Position numbers and translations under genes: made by a program. From UBA4582 sp964228885 (GTDB lineage Bacteria > Pseudomonadota > Gammaproteobacteria > Pseudomonadales > Azotimanducaceae), in assembly GCA_964228885.1 (NCBI GenBank), contig CAXRCG010000081.1:10212-74211 (forward strand): a DNA stretch of 64,000 bases, read 5' to 3'. Positions 8,054 through 17,288 of this stretch are shown here, piece after piece (the first letter of the stretch is position 1; every line of letters starts with the position of its first letter). A model generated the notes under the pieces. The model was not told where the DNA came from. It searched no databases and worked only from the letters and a program-made list of their open reading frames with translations.

Positions 8054-9616
8054 ATGTACGCAGACCATTTTTCACAAAAGAAACCTGATCAGCCTGCCAT
8101 TATCATGGCAGATACTGGCGCGACCCTTACCTATCGGCAGTTTGATCAACAGACAAACAAAGTTGCTCATTTGCTTCGATCATTGGGCCTGGACCGACTC
8201 GATCACTACGCAGTCTTTATGGAAAATTCGATTCACTACCCTGAGATCTGTGGTGCTGGAGAACGTTCAGGTCTCTACTACACCTGCATAAACTCTTATC
8301 TCACCGCGGACGAGCTTGCCTACATTTTAAACAATAGCGAGTCTCAGACTGTTTTCACCAGCGCGGCAAAGTGCCACATCCTGATGGAAGCACTAAAGCA
8401 ATGCCCCAAAGTCAAAAAATGTTACGTCGTGGCCAATGAAAACGCGGATCTACCCAACGACATGTTCGTAAACTATCACGAAGCCATCAACGGTCAGCTA
8501 TCGACACCCATAGCTGATGAGTTTCTAGGTACGGCTATGCTCTACTCTTCAGGAACAACCGGCCGACCAAAAGGTATTCTACGCCCGCTGGAACCACAGT
8601 CACCCTCGGAACAACTTCCGATGATGAGCTTTCTACAAGACCTTTGGCAATACCGTGAGGACATGATCTATCTATCTCCCGCCCCGCTTTATCACTCTGC
8701 GCCACAGGCGGCCGTTGGCTTGACTATTCGCGCGGGCGGCACTGCAGTCATCATGGAGAAGTTTGATCCTGAAGCCTACCTCAACTACATCAGTCAGTAT
8801 GGTGTTACCCACAGTCAGCTGGTACCAACGATGTTCAGCCGAATGCTGAAATTGCCAGAACAGATACGTGCACAAGCAGACCTTTCTTCACTCGAGGTCG
8901 CTATTCACGCCGCGGCCCCCTGCCCAGCGAAAGTGAAGGAACAGATGATTGAATGGTGGGGACCCATCATCAATGAGTACTACGGCGCAACCGAAGGTCT
9001 TGGATTTGCCGCTTGCAACAGTGAAGAATGGTTAGCGCACAAAGGTACTGTCGGAAAAGTTATTCTTGGTGAAGTTTCAATCCTAGACGAAAACGGCGAA
9101 CCTATGGCCAAGGGAGAACCAGGTGAAATATGGTTTAAAACCGCAAACGCATTCTCGTACTTCAATGACGATGAAAAAACCAGAGATGTCATGTCAGACG
9201 ACGGCACGATGAGTACCGTGGGTGACGTCGGCTATCTGGACGACGACGGCTTCCTCTACCTGACCGACAGATCTACTTTTATGATTATCTCGGGTGGCGT
9301 GAACATTTACCCTCAGGAAACAGAAGACCTGCTCATCACTCATCCGAAAATTGCTGATGCCGCTGTCTTTGGCGTGCCAAACGAGGATTTTGGAGAAGAA
9401 GTTAAGGCTGTTTTACAGACAATGCCTGACATTGAAGAAAATGAAGACTTAATTCTAGAAATCATGGCGTTTTGCGCGGATAACCTATCGGCACAAAAGT
9501 GTCCGCGATCAATCGACTTCGAAGCTGAGTTACCGAGACTACCCACCGGCAAACTATACAAGCGCGTGCTGAGGGACAAATATTGGGCTGACAAGAAAAG
9601 CAAGATCATGGGGTAA
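8054..9616 (+). CDS. Acyl-CoA synthetase (AMP-forming, ANL superfamily)
   Basis: A 520-residue AMP-binding ligase that activates a carboxylic acid to its CoA thioester. The P-loop YSSGTTGRPKG (about 174-184), the A5 motif YGATEG (about 315), GDVGYLDDDGFLYLTDR (A7-A8) and the carboxyl PTGKLYKR with the catalytic Lys (A10) are all present. Sequence style is that of the FadD3/FadD13-like acyl-CoA synthetases used for short side chains, steroid rings or terpenoids rather than long-chain FadD. GGGGAG lies upstream of the ATG. It faces, tail to tail, an operon of MFS transporter and two acyl-CoA dehydrogenases, which fits activation followed by alpha,beta-oxidation. Exact substrate unknown. Confidence 0.9.
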   Translation: MYADHFSQKKPDQPAIIMADTGATLTYRQFDQQTNKVAHLLRSLGLDRLDHYAVFMENSIHYPEICGAGERSGLYYTCINSYLTADELAYILNNSESQTVFTSAAKCHILMEALKQCPKVKKCYVVANENADLPNDMFVNYHEAINGQLSTPIADEFLGTAMLYSSGTTGRPKGILRPLEPQSPSEQLPMMSFLQDLWQYREDMIYLSPAPLYHSAPQAAVGLTIRAGGTAVIMEKFDPEAYLNYISQYGVTHSQLVPTMFSRMLKLPEQIRAQADLSSLEVAIHAAAPCPAKVKEQMIEWWGPIINEYYGATEGLGFAACNSEEWLAHKGTVGKVILGEVSILDENGEPMAKGEPGEIWFKTANAFSYFNDDEKTRDVMSDDGTMSTVGDVGYLDDDGFLYLTDRSTFMIISGGVNIYPQETEDLLITHPKIADAAVFGVPNEDFGEEVKAVLQTMPDIEENEDLILEIMAFCADNLSAQKCPRSIDFEAELPRLPTGKLYKRVLRDKYWADKKSKIMG

Positions 9617-9618
9617 CA

Positions 9619-9649
9619 GCTTGGGATGTTGCAAACCAACATCCCAAGC
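9619..9649. terminator. Convergent terminator between acyl-CoA ligase and acyl-CoA dehydrogenase
   Basis: Perfect 13-bp stem (9619-9631 with 9637-9649) around the loop CAAAC, directly after the ligase stop and before the convergent dehydrogenase stop. A run of five T follows at 9659-9663 on the plus strand, some distance away. The stem strength and convergent placing support termination from both sides. Confidence 0.75.
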
Positions 9650-9675
9650 CGAACAACCTTTTTAAGGTTATAAGG

Positions 9676-10917
9676 TCAAGCACCCGAGGGAATTTTGTTA
9701 AACCCGATTCCTTTATCCGCGCGCATATCATCCGGCAGTCCAAGCACCCGTTCAGACAAAATATTGCGCAGTATCTGATCAGTACCCCCTTCAATTCGCA
9801 CAGCGGGCGATCGCATCAGCATCGCCTGAATGCGTGCCGAATCTCGGGCAATCTCCGGGTCAACTATCGCGCCACCTAAGCCTTGCAGATCAAGAGAAAA
9901 TTTTGCGATGTCCTGCATCATGCCGCCGGCAACGAGCTTTCCGATACTGTTTTCAGGACCGGGAACTTCACCCTTAGAGAGCGCAGAAATTGCTCGCGAG
10001 GCTGTATTTCTTAAACCTGCACTCTTAGCATACCAATCCGCCAGTTTCGATTTCACTGCTGGGTTGTCAATGGCTGTACCTGTCGCAATATGCAGTTCTT
10101 CTACCAACGCCTGAATTTCTGGGAACCCTGTCGCAATTCCTCCACCAATCGCCATGCGCTCATTCATCAACGTTGTCAATGAAACTCGCCAGCCTTCACC
10201 GACCTCGCCGAGTCGTTGCGCATCGGGAATTCGGACATTCTCGAAATAGACCTCGTTAAAACCACTGTCTCCATTAGCCTGTTTGATGGGTCTGACATCA
10301 ACCCCATCAGATTTCATATCTAGAAAGAACATGGTCAACCCACGATGCTTTGGCACCTCAGGGTCGGTCCGAGTAATCAGAATCCCATAATCACTATGTT
10401 GCGCGCCTGAAGTCCAAATTTTCTGGCCATTGATCACCCAGTCATCACCCTCTTTTTCCGCCTTGGTTCGTAGACCGGCAAGATCAGACCCAGCCTGAGG
10501 TTCTGAAAACAACTGGCACCAGACTTCCTGTCCACTTGCCAGTTTCGGCATGTATCGCTTTAGTTGCGCTTCCGAGGCATAAGACATCATGGTTGGCGCA
10601 CACATCCCTTGACCAATAATAAAAGTACCGCTTAGCTTGCCGTAAACACCCTCTTCCTGATTCCAGATAACGCTCTCAATAGGTGTTGCACTGCGTCCAC
10701 CGTATTCTTTCGGCCACTGGATACAGGCCCAACCAGCATCAGCTTTTTTCTTCTGCCATTTTTTAGCTTCGGTTAACGGGTCATAACGGCCAGTCCGTGT
10801 GCTCCCAAAACCACTCAACTCAAGTTCTTCACGCAAATAAGTCGGCGCATTATCACCAATCCAGCTCTTCACTTGCTGGCGAAAGGTTGCTTCTTTTTCT
10901 GTATCGTTAAAGTTCAT
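9676..10917 (-). CDS. Acyl-CoA dehydrogenase (subunit with catalytic Glu)
   Basis: FAD-dependent acyl-CoA dehydrogenase of 413 residues. Typical blocks are QLFSEPQAGSDLAGL and NGQKIWTSGAQHSDYGIL (FAD and substrate binding), MNERMAIGGG, and the carboxyl RIEGGTDQILRNILSERVLGLP, where the Glu of EGGT is the probable catalytic base. It is the last gene of a three-gene unit with the second dehydrogenase (9-bp gap) and the MFS transporter; AAGGGGAT lies upstream of its ATG. Adjacent unequal FadE pairs in actinobacterial steroid degradation form alpha2beta2 enzymes in which one subunit has the base, and this pair looks similar. Substrate is unknown but probably a ring- or branched-chain acyl-CoA. 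Confidence 0.9.
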   Translation of the reverse strand: MNFNDTEKEATFRQQVKSWIGDNAPTYLREELELSGFGSTRTGRYDPLTEAKKWQKKKADAGWACIQWPKEYGGRSATPIESVIWNQEEGVYGKLSGTFIIGQGMCAPTMMSYASEAQLKRYMPKLASGQEVWCQLFSEPQAGSDLAGLRTKAEKEGDDWVINGQKIWTSGAQHSDYGILITRTDPEVPKHRGLTMFFLDMKSDGVDVRPIKQANGDSGFNEVYFENVRIPDAQRLGEVGEGWRVSLTTLMNERMAIGGGIATGFPEIQALVEELHIATGTAIDNPAVKSKLADWYAKSAGLRNTASRAISALSKGEVPGPENSIGKLVAGGMMQDIAKFSLDLQGLGGAIVDPEIARDSARIQAMLMRSPAVRIEGGTDQILRNILSERVLGLPDDMRADKGIGFNKIPSGA

Positions 10918-10926
10918 CAGATCCCC

Positions 10927-12060
10927 TTATGCCGCTTTGCCGGATGGTAGCGCGTTTATAAGCTTGTCTTCCCAAGTCGACAACCCCCCAAGCAACAGCG
11001 TCAGATAGTTAGAACGTCGATAATACAGATGACAGTCGAACTCCCAAGTGAAGCCCATACCGCCGTGCACCTGAATATTATCCCTGGCACAAAGCTGATA
11101 CGCCTGAGTGGCTGATACTCTTGCGGTAGCTGCAGCTAGCGGCAGTTCAGCGGAATCCGTGGATAACGCCCAAGCCGCGTAGTAACAATTTGATTCAGCC
11201 AGCTTAAGCGCGACATACATATCTGCCATCATATGTTTCAGTGCTTGAAATGACCCAATGGGGCGCCCAAACGCAAACCGGCCTTTCGCATAATCAACTG
11301 CCATGTCGAGGGCTTTTCTTGCACCACCAATTTGTTCGAACGCGATGAGTACAGCGGCTCTGTCATAGACCACCTTCAACTGCCGCCAGCCTTCACCAGA
11401 GGCGCCTAACAATTCGCACGGCGTGTTTGCGAATTCAACAGAACCGGAGTTCATCGTGTTATCTACCGTATCGATTGGGGTCACTGAAACGCTGTCGGGT
11501 GAGACACCAATTGCATCACCCAAATCAACCAGATATAAGCTCACACCCGCGCTGATATCCCGCGCGACAACAACACAGAGGTTAGCAATACCCGCATGGG
11601 GAACAATCAATTTACTACCGGACAACTTGCCATCACTACACGACACCTGAATGTTGTTCTCCGTAATCTCTTGCGTCGATTCGGTGACAGCCAAGGTTCC
11701 AATCACTTCTCCAGCAGCCAGCTTTGGTAACCAAGTCTGCTTTTGGTCTTCAGAGCCAAACAACTGAATTGCTTCTGCCGCGAGATAAATTGAAGAAGAA
11801 AAAGGCGTGGGAGCAAGATAAGCACCCAGTTGCTCAGCGACTAGGCACAAAGTCGAATAGCCCGCACCGACGCCACCGTATTCTAGTGGGATAGCAGTGC
11901 CCAGCACCCCCATTTCGACCAGACCTTGCCAGACATCCTCAGAATAGGCGTGTTCTCCTTCAAGCACAGAACGAAACACGCCATTCTCGCAATTGTTCAT
12001 CAGGTACCTGTCTACCTGGTCTCTCACCATTTTCTCATCACTCGAAAAATCAAAGTCCAT
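10927..12060 (-). CDS. Acyl-CoA dehydrogenase (partner subunit)
   Basis: A 377-residue acyl-CoA dehydrogenase fold protein, with an amino helical domain (DFDFSSDEKMVRDQVDRYL), the TESTQE region in place of the usual TEP-GSD block, RAAVLIAFEQIGGARKALDMAV, and HGGMGFTWEFDCHLYYRR near the end. The carboxyl end (LLLGGLSTWED) lacks the EGT-type Glu, as in FadE subunits that pair with a catalytic partner. It follows the MFS gene by 2 bp (its SD, GGAG, is inside the MFS end) and precedes the other dehydrogenase by 9 bp. The two subunits probably work as one hetero-oligomer; that is inferred from pairing and residue loss. Confidence 0.87.
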   Translation of the reverse strand: MDFDFSSDEKMVRDQVDRYLMNNCENGVFRSVLEGEHAYSEDVWQGLVEMGVLGTAIPLEYGGVGAGYSTLCLVAEQLGAYLAPTPFSSSIYLAAEAIQLFGSEDQKQTWLPKLAAGEVIGTLAVTESTQEITENNIQVSCSDGKLSGSKLIVPHAGIANLCVVVARDISAGVSLYLVDLGDAIGVSPDSVSVTPIDTVDNTMNSGSVEFANTPCELLGASGEGWRQLKVVYDRAAVLIAFEQIGGARKALDMAVDYAKGRFAFGRPIGSFQALKHMMADMYVALKLAESNCYYAAWALSTDSAELPLAAATARVSATQAYQLCARDNIQVHGGMGFTWEFDCHLYYRRSNYLTLLLGGLSTWEDKLINALPSGKAA

Positions 12061-12062
12061 CG

Positions 12063-13388
12063 TTACACTCCATTTTCTGAAAAATTAGCCCGGTCAATAC
12101 CCGCTTTAAGGTGGTTACCGGCAAGAAAGTAGTGAAAGCCAGACCATACGTTAACAAATGAAAAGACCAGCAATGAATATCTCAGCGACTCCTGACCGTA
12201 CGTATTTGCAAATAAATCACTAACAATTCCCACTGCCTGCGGTCCAAAGCCTAGACCTATGATATTCAGCATGAAAAGGCATATCGCCGCAGCAACCGCT
12301 CTCATTTCAGGCTTCACCAAACTTTGTATCATTGCGAATGTCGGCGCCAGATAAAAACCGGCAAAAAACGCCGGGATCAAATAGACATAGAGAGAGGTCA
12401 CAAAATCCTCAATGAGGAAAAAGAGTACAAGAAAAGGAACCAGACCTGCTTTAGCGATACCAACCAGCCACCCGAACCATCGTTCATCGCGTCGAGCCAG
12501 AATATCAGCGAGCTTACCAGCAACAAATGTACCGGTTCCACCCACCACACCAGACATGAGCGCCAGCGTAAAACCCACTTCAGTTTGAGAGAGACCGTGG
12601 GACCGAACAAAAAAAGCAGGCAACCACAGCACCATGCCATAGCCAACAAATCCCGCTAGGGAACTGCCAAACACTGCATGTCGAGTTGCCGGGGTTGACC
12701 ACATGTATTTGACCACGCTAAGAAAAGGTGGCGCGGATGCCTGGACTTTAGGCGCGAGGCCATCTAACTTGTCAGAACCGCCCCTTTCAGGTTCCGCAAC
12801 GGTAAAGCGCATTAACAACGCAATGGCCAGTCCGGGAAGACCTACGACAATAAAAGTGGTTCTCCAGCCCCAATTCTCACTCATCCAACCGCCAGCAAGA
12901 TAGGCGATAAGCAACCCGAGGTTAACGCCGATGGCATAGATGCCCATCGCAGTTCCTCGTTGTTTTAGTGGAAACATATCTGAGATCATGGAGTGCGAAG
13001 GCGGACTTGACCCCGCTTCACCAATCCCCACGCCTATTCGAGCCACAACCAGTTGAAAAAATGACTGTGCCAAGCCACAAACCGCTGTCATGCCACTCCA
13101 AATAGTTATGGCAAGAGCAATAATGTTTCGTCGGTTGCCCCTGTCTGCCAGCATGGCGATGGGCATACCGAGCGTCGCGTAGAAAAGTGCAAATGTCAGC
13201 CCGATCAAAAAACCCATTTGGGTATCACTTGCACCTAAATCCTGTTTAATCGGCTCTAACAAAATGCCCATAATCTGGCGGTCGACGTGACTGGATGTAA
13301 ACACAAGAACAAGGATGCCGAGCGCGTACCAGCGGTACCAGGGCGCAGTCGTTATTCGCGATTGGGGCTTGCTGGATACTTCACTCAT
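12063..13388 (-). CDS. MFS transporter, Spinster-like
   Basis: A 441-residue inner-membrane major facilitator with about 12 hydrophobic helices. The DRQIMGILLEPIKQDLGASDTQMG opening, LADRGNRRNI between helices 2 and 3, and GIGEAGSSPPSHSMI in helix 4 are marks of the Spinster-type MFS group often found in aromatic, steroid and terpenoid catabolic loci. It heads the operon with two acyl-CoA dehydrogenases and probably imports, or less likely exports, the compound that the ligase opposite would activate. The direction and substrate are inference. Confidence 0.88.
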   Translation of the reverse strand: MSEVSSKPQSRITTAPWYRWYALGILVLVFTSSHVDRQIMGILLEPIKQDLGASDTQMGFLIGLTFALFYATLGMPIAMLADRGNRRNIIALAITIWSGMTAVCGLAQSFFQLVVARIGVGIGEAGSSPPSHSMISDMFPLKQRGTAMGIYAIGVNLGLLIAYLAGGWMSENWGWRTTFIVVGLPGLAIALLMRFTVAEPERGGSDKLDGLAPKVQASAPPFLSVVKYMWSTPATRHAVFGSSLAGFVGYGMVLWLPAFFVRSHGLSQTEVGFTLALMSGVVGGTGTFVAGKLADILARRDERWFGWLVGIAKAGLVPFLVLFFLIEDFVTSLYVYLIPAFFAGFYLAPTFAMIQSLVKPEMRAVAAAICLFMLNIIGLGFGPQAVGIVSDLFANTYGQESLRYSLLVFSFVNVWSGFHYFLAGNHLKAGIDRANFSENGV

Positions 13389-13474
13389 GCTGGTTACACT
13401 ATTTGTTGTGAGTAGACAGCTGCCAATATAAGTTTTACTGAGCAGGCTAACAAGCGTCAGTGCAAAGGATACTT

Positions 13475-13648
13475 ATGATGAAAACAGCTATCGCAGCAAG
13501 CGGGGTAGGGAAAATCTATTACAAATTGAATCTCGAAGCATGGGCAGAGGCTAAGCTCGATGTTGCTCGCCCCGATCTTTATCGACTTAATAAGTGTGTC
13601 GTTTTTACTCAACTATTAATAAAACAAACAAAAACCACTCGTTTTTGA
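13475..13648 (+). CDS. Possible small protein in the 13.4-13.7 kb gap
   Basis: The 353-base gap between the MFS start and the acyltransferase holds one short frame worth noting. AAAGGA at 13464-13469 sits five bases before an ATG at 13475 and would give a 57-residue basic peptide (MMKTAIAASGVGKIYYKLNL at the start). I do not recognise it; the codon pattern gives little support, so it may be a chance frame. Nothing else is seen in the gap. Confidence 0.2.
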   Translation: MMKTAIAASGVGKIYYKLNLEAWAEAKLDVARPDLYRLNKCVVFTQLLIKQTKTTRF

Positions 13649-13741
13649 CATACACGTTTGCTTTGGACCTTCAAACATTGCATATTCCACACCAGATTCC
13701 CTGATGGCTTATACCACTAATTATCCAAAGGTAGATCGCAA

Positions 13742-14626
13742 TTGCGTGCAATCTCAGGTCACATCTTAAGCTGTATATCGCTGGCAGCCATTACTGTTAA
13801 TTTACTGATCTGGATTCCTTTTCTAGTACTCTTTGCTGTACTCAATTTGATTCCCGTGAAAAAATTCCAACAGCTTTGTTATCACTGCACGGCTATTTTC
13901 TATCGCTTCGCTGTTGCCGGTAACACATTTTGGTTAACCCGAGTGTTACGAATAGATTTCAGAATTCATGGCCACCTGCCCAGCGACACAACACGACCTC
14001 TTATTATTGTTAGCAACCATAAGTCCTGGTTCGATATTCTGCTGCTACAAGCCGTGGTTGTTCCCGGAGGCCCTATTCTAAAATTTTTGATTAAGTCGAC
14101 CCTTGTTTATGTACCTGTTGTCGGCTGGATTTGTCTTGCCCTCAGATTTCCACGCTTAACCAGAGGTGGTTCATTGAGTAAAAACAGAAAAGATTTTAAG
14201 GCTGTGTCTCAGGTTGCACAGCAAACCAGTTCCAGTTCAGACGCATTATTGAATTTCGCTGAAGGCACCCGGTTTACGCAGGAAAAAAGAAAACAATTCA
14301 AATCTCCCTACCAATACCTATTGGCGCCAAAGTCCGGCGGATTCAAGACCATGCTTAATACGATGGATAACGCTCTGGTGCTTGACGTGACTGTTGGATA
14401 TCCCGCCGGAGGAGATAATTTTTGGACTTGCCTGAGCGGCTCAGTGCGCAGCATAGAAGTTTGGACTGAATGCTCAAACGCCGACGAACTGGGCAATTCA
14501 AAGCAATGGCTTGAAGCGTGCTGGGAAGAGAAAGAGCGCCTATTGAAGGACCTTTACCAAAACAATTACGACGCTCAGGCTTACCAAGACAATACTAGGC
14601 GGCGGGTCGCGTATCCGCCACAATAG
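13742..14626 (+). CDS. PlsC-type acyltransferase, YihG-like
   Basis: A 294-residue membrane-bound 1-acylglycerol-phosphate acyltransferase family protein. A hydrophobic amino segment (about residues 10-35) precedes the acyltransferase core: NHKSWFDILLLQ (NHx4D, catalytic His-Asp, about 92-98), LKFLIKSTLVYVPVVGW, then FAEGTRFT (EGTR, glycerophosphate binding). Length and style match the YihG/lysophospholipid acyltransferase group of proteobacteria. The only start at the expected place is TTG at 13742 with AAAGGT ten bases upstream. Its last 32 bases overlap the end of the convergent TauD-type gene. Role in phospholipid remodelling is by family. Confidence 0.82.
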   Translation: MRAISGHILSCISLAAITVNLLIWIPFLVLFAVLNLIPVKKFQQLCYHCTAIFYRFAVAGNTFWLTRVLRIDFRIHGHLPSDTTRPLIIVSNHKSWFDILLLQAVVVPGGPILKFLIKSTLVYVPVVGWICLALRFPRLTRGGSLSKNRKDFKAVSQVAQQTSSSSDALLNFAEGTRFTQEKRKQFKSPYQYLLAPKSGGFKTMLNTMDNALVLDVTVGYPAGGDNFWTCLSGSVRSIEVWTECSNADELGNSKQWLEACWEEKERLLKDLYQNNYDAQAYQDNTRRRVAYPPQ

Positions 14627-15410
14627 ACACGCGTTCACCATATCTGCTCTCAGGATAATAATCCCACACCGCGTGATGTTGGGTGCATCTGTTGTCCCAA
14701 AATGCGAGGGTGTTGGGTTCCCAGTCTACCCGCGCAACCAGCTTTGGGGTCGATTCTATGTGCCGAAATAACATGTCCAAAAGTGCGCGGCTCTCATTGG
14801 GTCTGAAACCTTTAATATGAGTGGTAAAACCGGAATTTACATAAAGCACTTTTTTCCCTGTATCCGGATGGGTTGTGACCACCGGATGTTCGTGTCTCGG
14901 ATAGCCTCCTTCCGGCGGCGTTGACTTGTAACTACCGACATAGGGTAGAGCGCCATCGTGCACTGCGGTCAAACCTTGGAGTATGCTTTTCATTTTGTCG
15001 GACAACAGCTCATAAGCCAGATACATATCGGCGAATAACGTATCCCCACCCCCGCAAGCCGGCGTTTGCGTGACGTACAACATTGATCCCATCGGCGGAT
15101 ATTCGTCGCAGGTCACATCAGTATGCCAACCATCGCCGGCGGTATACGCGGAATCAGCATTTGTTGCCACTTTGAGTATTTCTGGGTGCTCTTTTTGGTC
15201 TTTGTACATCGGATGAACATGCAATTCACCAAATTTACTACCCAAGGCAACGTGTTGGTCGCGACTCAAATTCTGGTCTCTGAATACCAGCACACCCCAC
15301 TTCAACCAGCCTTCACGAAGCGCGTTAAAGGTATTGTTGCCCATCGGCTCCGCCAAATCGATACCGGTTACTTCCGCACCCAGATGCGGTGTAATTGACC
15401 TAAACTCCAT
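14595..15410 (-). CDS. TauD/TfdA-family 2-oxoglutarate dioxygenase
   Basis: A 271-residue cytosolic Fe(II)/2-oxoglutarate dioxygenase. The triad is H96-x-D98 in WHTDVTCDE and the distal His in CTQHHAVWDYY; the Arg in GERVSIV would hold 2-oxoglutarate. Family members hydroxylate taurine, phenoxyacetates, alkyl sulfates and, in fungi, xanthine (XanA). It is divergent from allA with 222 bp between, at the left edge of the purine region, and overlaps the acyltransferase tail by 32 bp. A purine-related substrate is possible from its place, but taurine or another small acid cannot be excluded. Confidence 0.87.
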   Translation of the reverse strand: MEFRSITPHLGAEVTGIDLAEPMGNNTFNALREGWLKWGVLVFRDQNLSRDQHVALGSKFGELHVHPMYKDQKEHPEILKVATNADSAYTAGDGWHTDVTCDEYPPMGSMLYVTQTPACGGGDTLFADMYLAYELLSDKMKSILQGLTAVHDGALPYVGSYKSTPPEGGYPRHEHPVVTTHPDTGKKVLYVNSGFTTHIKGFRPNESRALLDMLFRHIESTPKLVARVDWEPNTLAFWDNRCTQHHAVWDYYPESRYGERVSIVADTRPAA

Positions 15411-15632
15411 AACCTTCCCCTTGCTGATATTAATAGCTTTCTTAGATAATAGCGCAAACGATCGTCATGTACAGTCACATAGCATAGTACGAGCCTATGA
15501 TCAGAGCCATAAACACACTCAGAGAAACCCTCCTCAATCGAGGCCTGACAAAATTTCTGGAATTCGTAACGCCGTAAACACAGCGCCACTCTGATAACAT
15601 AGCTTCTAAATCAAAAGGAATACGCCATCATT

Positions 15633-16157
15633 TTGTCGACTCAGCAGATCAAAATAAAACCCATTCCCCTGACTTCAGCATCCTTTGCACCCTACGGCGA
15701 TGTCATCGAACCAGAGGCTGCCAGAGAAACTCGCACGATTAACGATGGGCATACGCTACGATTTCACGACCTCGCGACACTCTCATTGTTCGCAGACGGC
15801 GGCATACCTCTACTTAATATCTTTCGTTCAACGCCCCTGAAGTTACCATTAAAGTTGTCGATCATGGAGCGACATCCGCTATCGAGTCAGGCATTTATTC
15901 CACTATCGGACAATCCTTACCTGGTTATCGTCGCGCCCCCCGGCGAGCTCGACGAGTCCATGATTCAGGTATTTAAAGCTTCCGCGAAACAGGGCGTTAA
16001 TTATCATCCAGGTACGTGGCATCACTACAGTCTTGCACTTGACGGTGTGTCAGACTTTTTAGTGGTGGACCGAGAGTCGCCTCAAGCGACGCCCGATATT
16101 GAAGAGGGTAACTGCGATGAAGTCATATTAAGCCAAACGCTCGAGATTCTAATTTAG
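15633..16157 (+). CDS. allA: Ureidoglycolate lyase
   Basis: Splits (S)-ureidoglycolate to glyoxylate and urea, the last step of allantoin breakdown by the allantoicase route. The 174-residue bicupin matches the AllA family along its length: SFAPYGDVIEP near the start, LKLSIMERHPLSSQAFIPL (the MERH and Q metal or substrate residues), YLVIVAPPG, NYHPGTWHHYSLAL and FLVVDRE. The start is TTG at 15633 with AAAAGGA upstream; there is no ATG near. It is the first gene of allA-alc-ADP-ribosylglycohydrolase; the alc ATG comes 2 bp after its stop. Confidence 0.93.
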   Translation: MSTQQIKIKPIPLTSASFAPYGDVIEPEAARETRTINDGHTLRFHDLATLSLFADGGIPLLNIFRSTPLKLPLKLSIMERHPLSSQAFIPLSDNPYLVIVAPPGELDESMIQVFKASAKQGVNYHPGTWHHYSLALDGVSDFLVVDRESPQATPDIEEGNCDEVILSQTLEILI

Positions 16158-16159
16158 CT

Positions 16160-17233
16160 ATGGCTAGGCTATCCGCTTTTCTGAAGTCCTACTCTGACTC
16201 GTCATTTACTAATCCGCATCAAGTCGCTCTACCGGACGACCCTCAAGACTGCACTGGCGACTTCACCCACATGGGGGCCAAGTATTGGGGTTTCGAGTCA
16301 AAAAGACATGTGGCGACAAGCATTAATCGCAACGGCGACGGCTTTACGTTCAATGCGGAAGGACATCATTGGTTCGACCTAGGACTCACCTCGAGGTCCA
16401 GAGTCGATCGGCTCACAGTAAGTACTCAATGGTTTACTGGAAATCAGGTGCCCATCATCTCGGCACTGCTCACAGATAAGCAAACGGGGAACACCACTTT
16501 AGCCCTCGAGAAACAAACACTGGCTCCGGATGCAAATCACACGTTCGACATTGACCCTGTTTGGGCAACGGACTGCAAAATCCTTTGCTTCCACGAGGGC
16601 GGCATATCCCGTGTAAACCTTTTTGGTGAGGAAGGTGAAGCACGCTACCAACAAGAAAATATTTTGGTGAACGCCGAAATCTCTCACATTTCAAACGAGC
16701 ACTACGGACGACCCGCCGACGCTGTAATTGGACTGCGCAAACAGGACCATATGTTTGGCTGGGAGTCAGCGCGTACCGGTTTCGGAGAACACGCCCTGTT
16801 CAAACTAGCAGAAGAGACAAGCGTAGAAAGTATCATAGTGGATACCTATCTACATCGATTAAACCCGCCCCTTAGCTGTCACGTTTTTGGTGCCAAGTTT
16901 CCAGCGCAGGCACTGAGTCAAATTGAAAACCTGGCTTCATCGGAGTTACCTGGCTGGAAAATTATCCTGCCAAATGCCACAGAGATTATTCCAACAGATT
17001 TTCGAGCATACATGGGTGATCAAAGATATCTGGCATCTGGGTTTACCGAGTTCGAGATTAAGCTCCACTTACCTAATAATCAATTGTGGAAACCCCTTGT
17101 GAGCTTTGGTCAATTGCACCCTGACACATGGCACGAGTTTACCGAAATAGAGGAGACCGGCGCAGTGAACGCGATTTACTACATGCACTACCCGCATGGT
17201 GGCATACACGGACTGAAGGTCTTCGGTGCATGA
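16160..17233 (+). CDS. alc: Allantoicase
   Basis: Hydrolyses allantoate to ureidoglycolate and urea. The 357-residue protein has the two allantoicase repeats: in the first YWGFESKR, HHWFDLGL and STQWFTGNQVP (compare the common FTGN-P motif), closing with SRVNLFGEEG; in the second MFGWESARTGFGEHALFKL and a closing HPDTWHEFTE...GLKVFG. Its product is the substrate of the AllA enzyme encoded 2 bp upstream, and allantoate would come from the PuuE-type allantoinase at 24.9 kb. The sequence is more divergent than typical bacterial Alc in the first repeat but the pair with allA makes the call secure. Confidence 0.9.
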   Translation: MARLSAFLKSYSDSSFTNPHQVALPDDPQDCTGDFTHMGAKYWGFESKRHVATSINRNGDGFTFNAEGHHWFDLGLTSRSRVDRLTVSTQWFTGNQVPIISALLTDKQTGNTTLALEKQTLAPDANHTFDIDPVWATDCKILCFHEGGISRVNLFGEEGEARYQQENILVNAEISHISNEHYGRPADAVIGLRKQDHMFGWESARTGFGEHALFKLAEETSVESIIVDTYLHRLNPPLSCHVFGAKFPAQALSQIENLASSELPGWKIILPNATEIIPTDFRAYMGDQRYLASGFTEFEIKLHLPNNQLWKPLVSFGQLHPDTWHEFTEIEETGAVNAIYYMHYPHGGIHGLKVFGA

Positions 17234-17288
17234 CATCATGTAAAACTATGTGTAAGCGTGACGAAAACCAAGAAAACAGGAGATTGAT

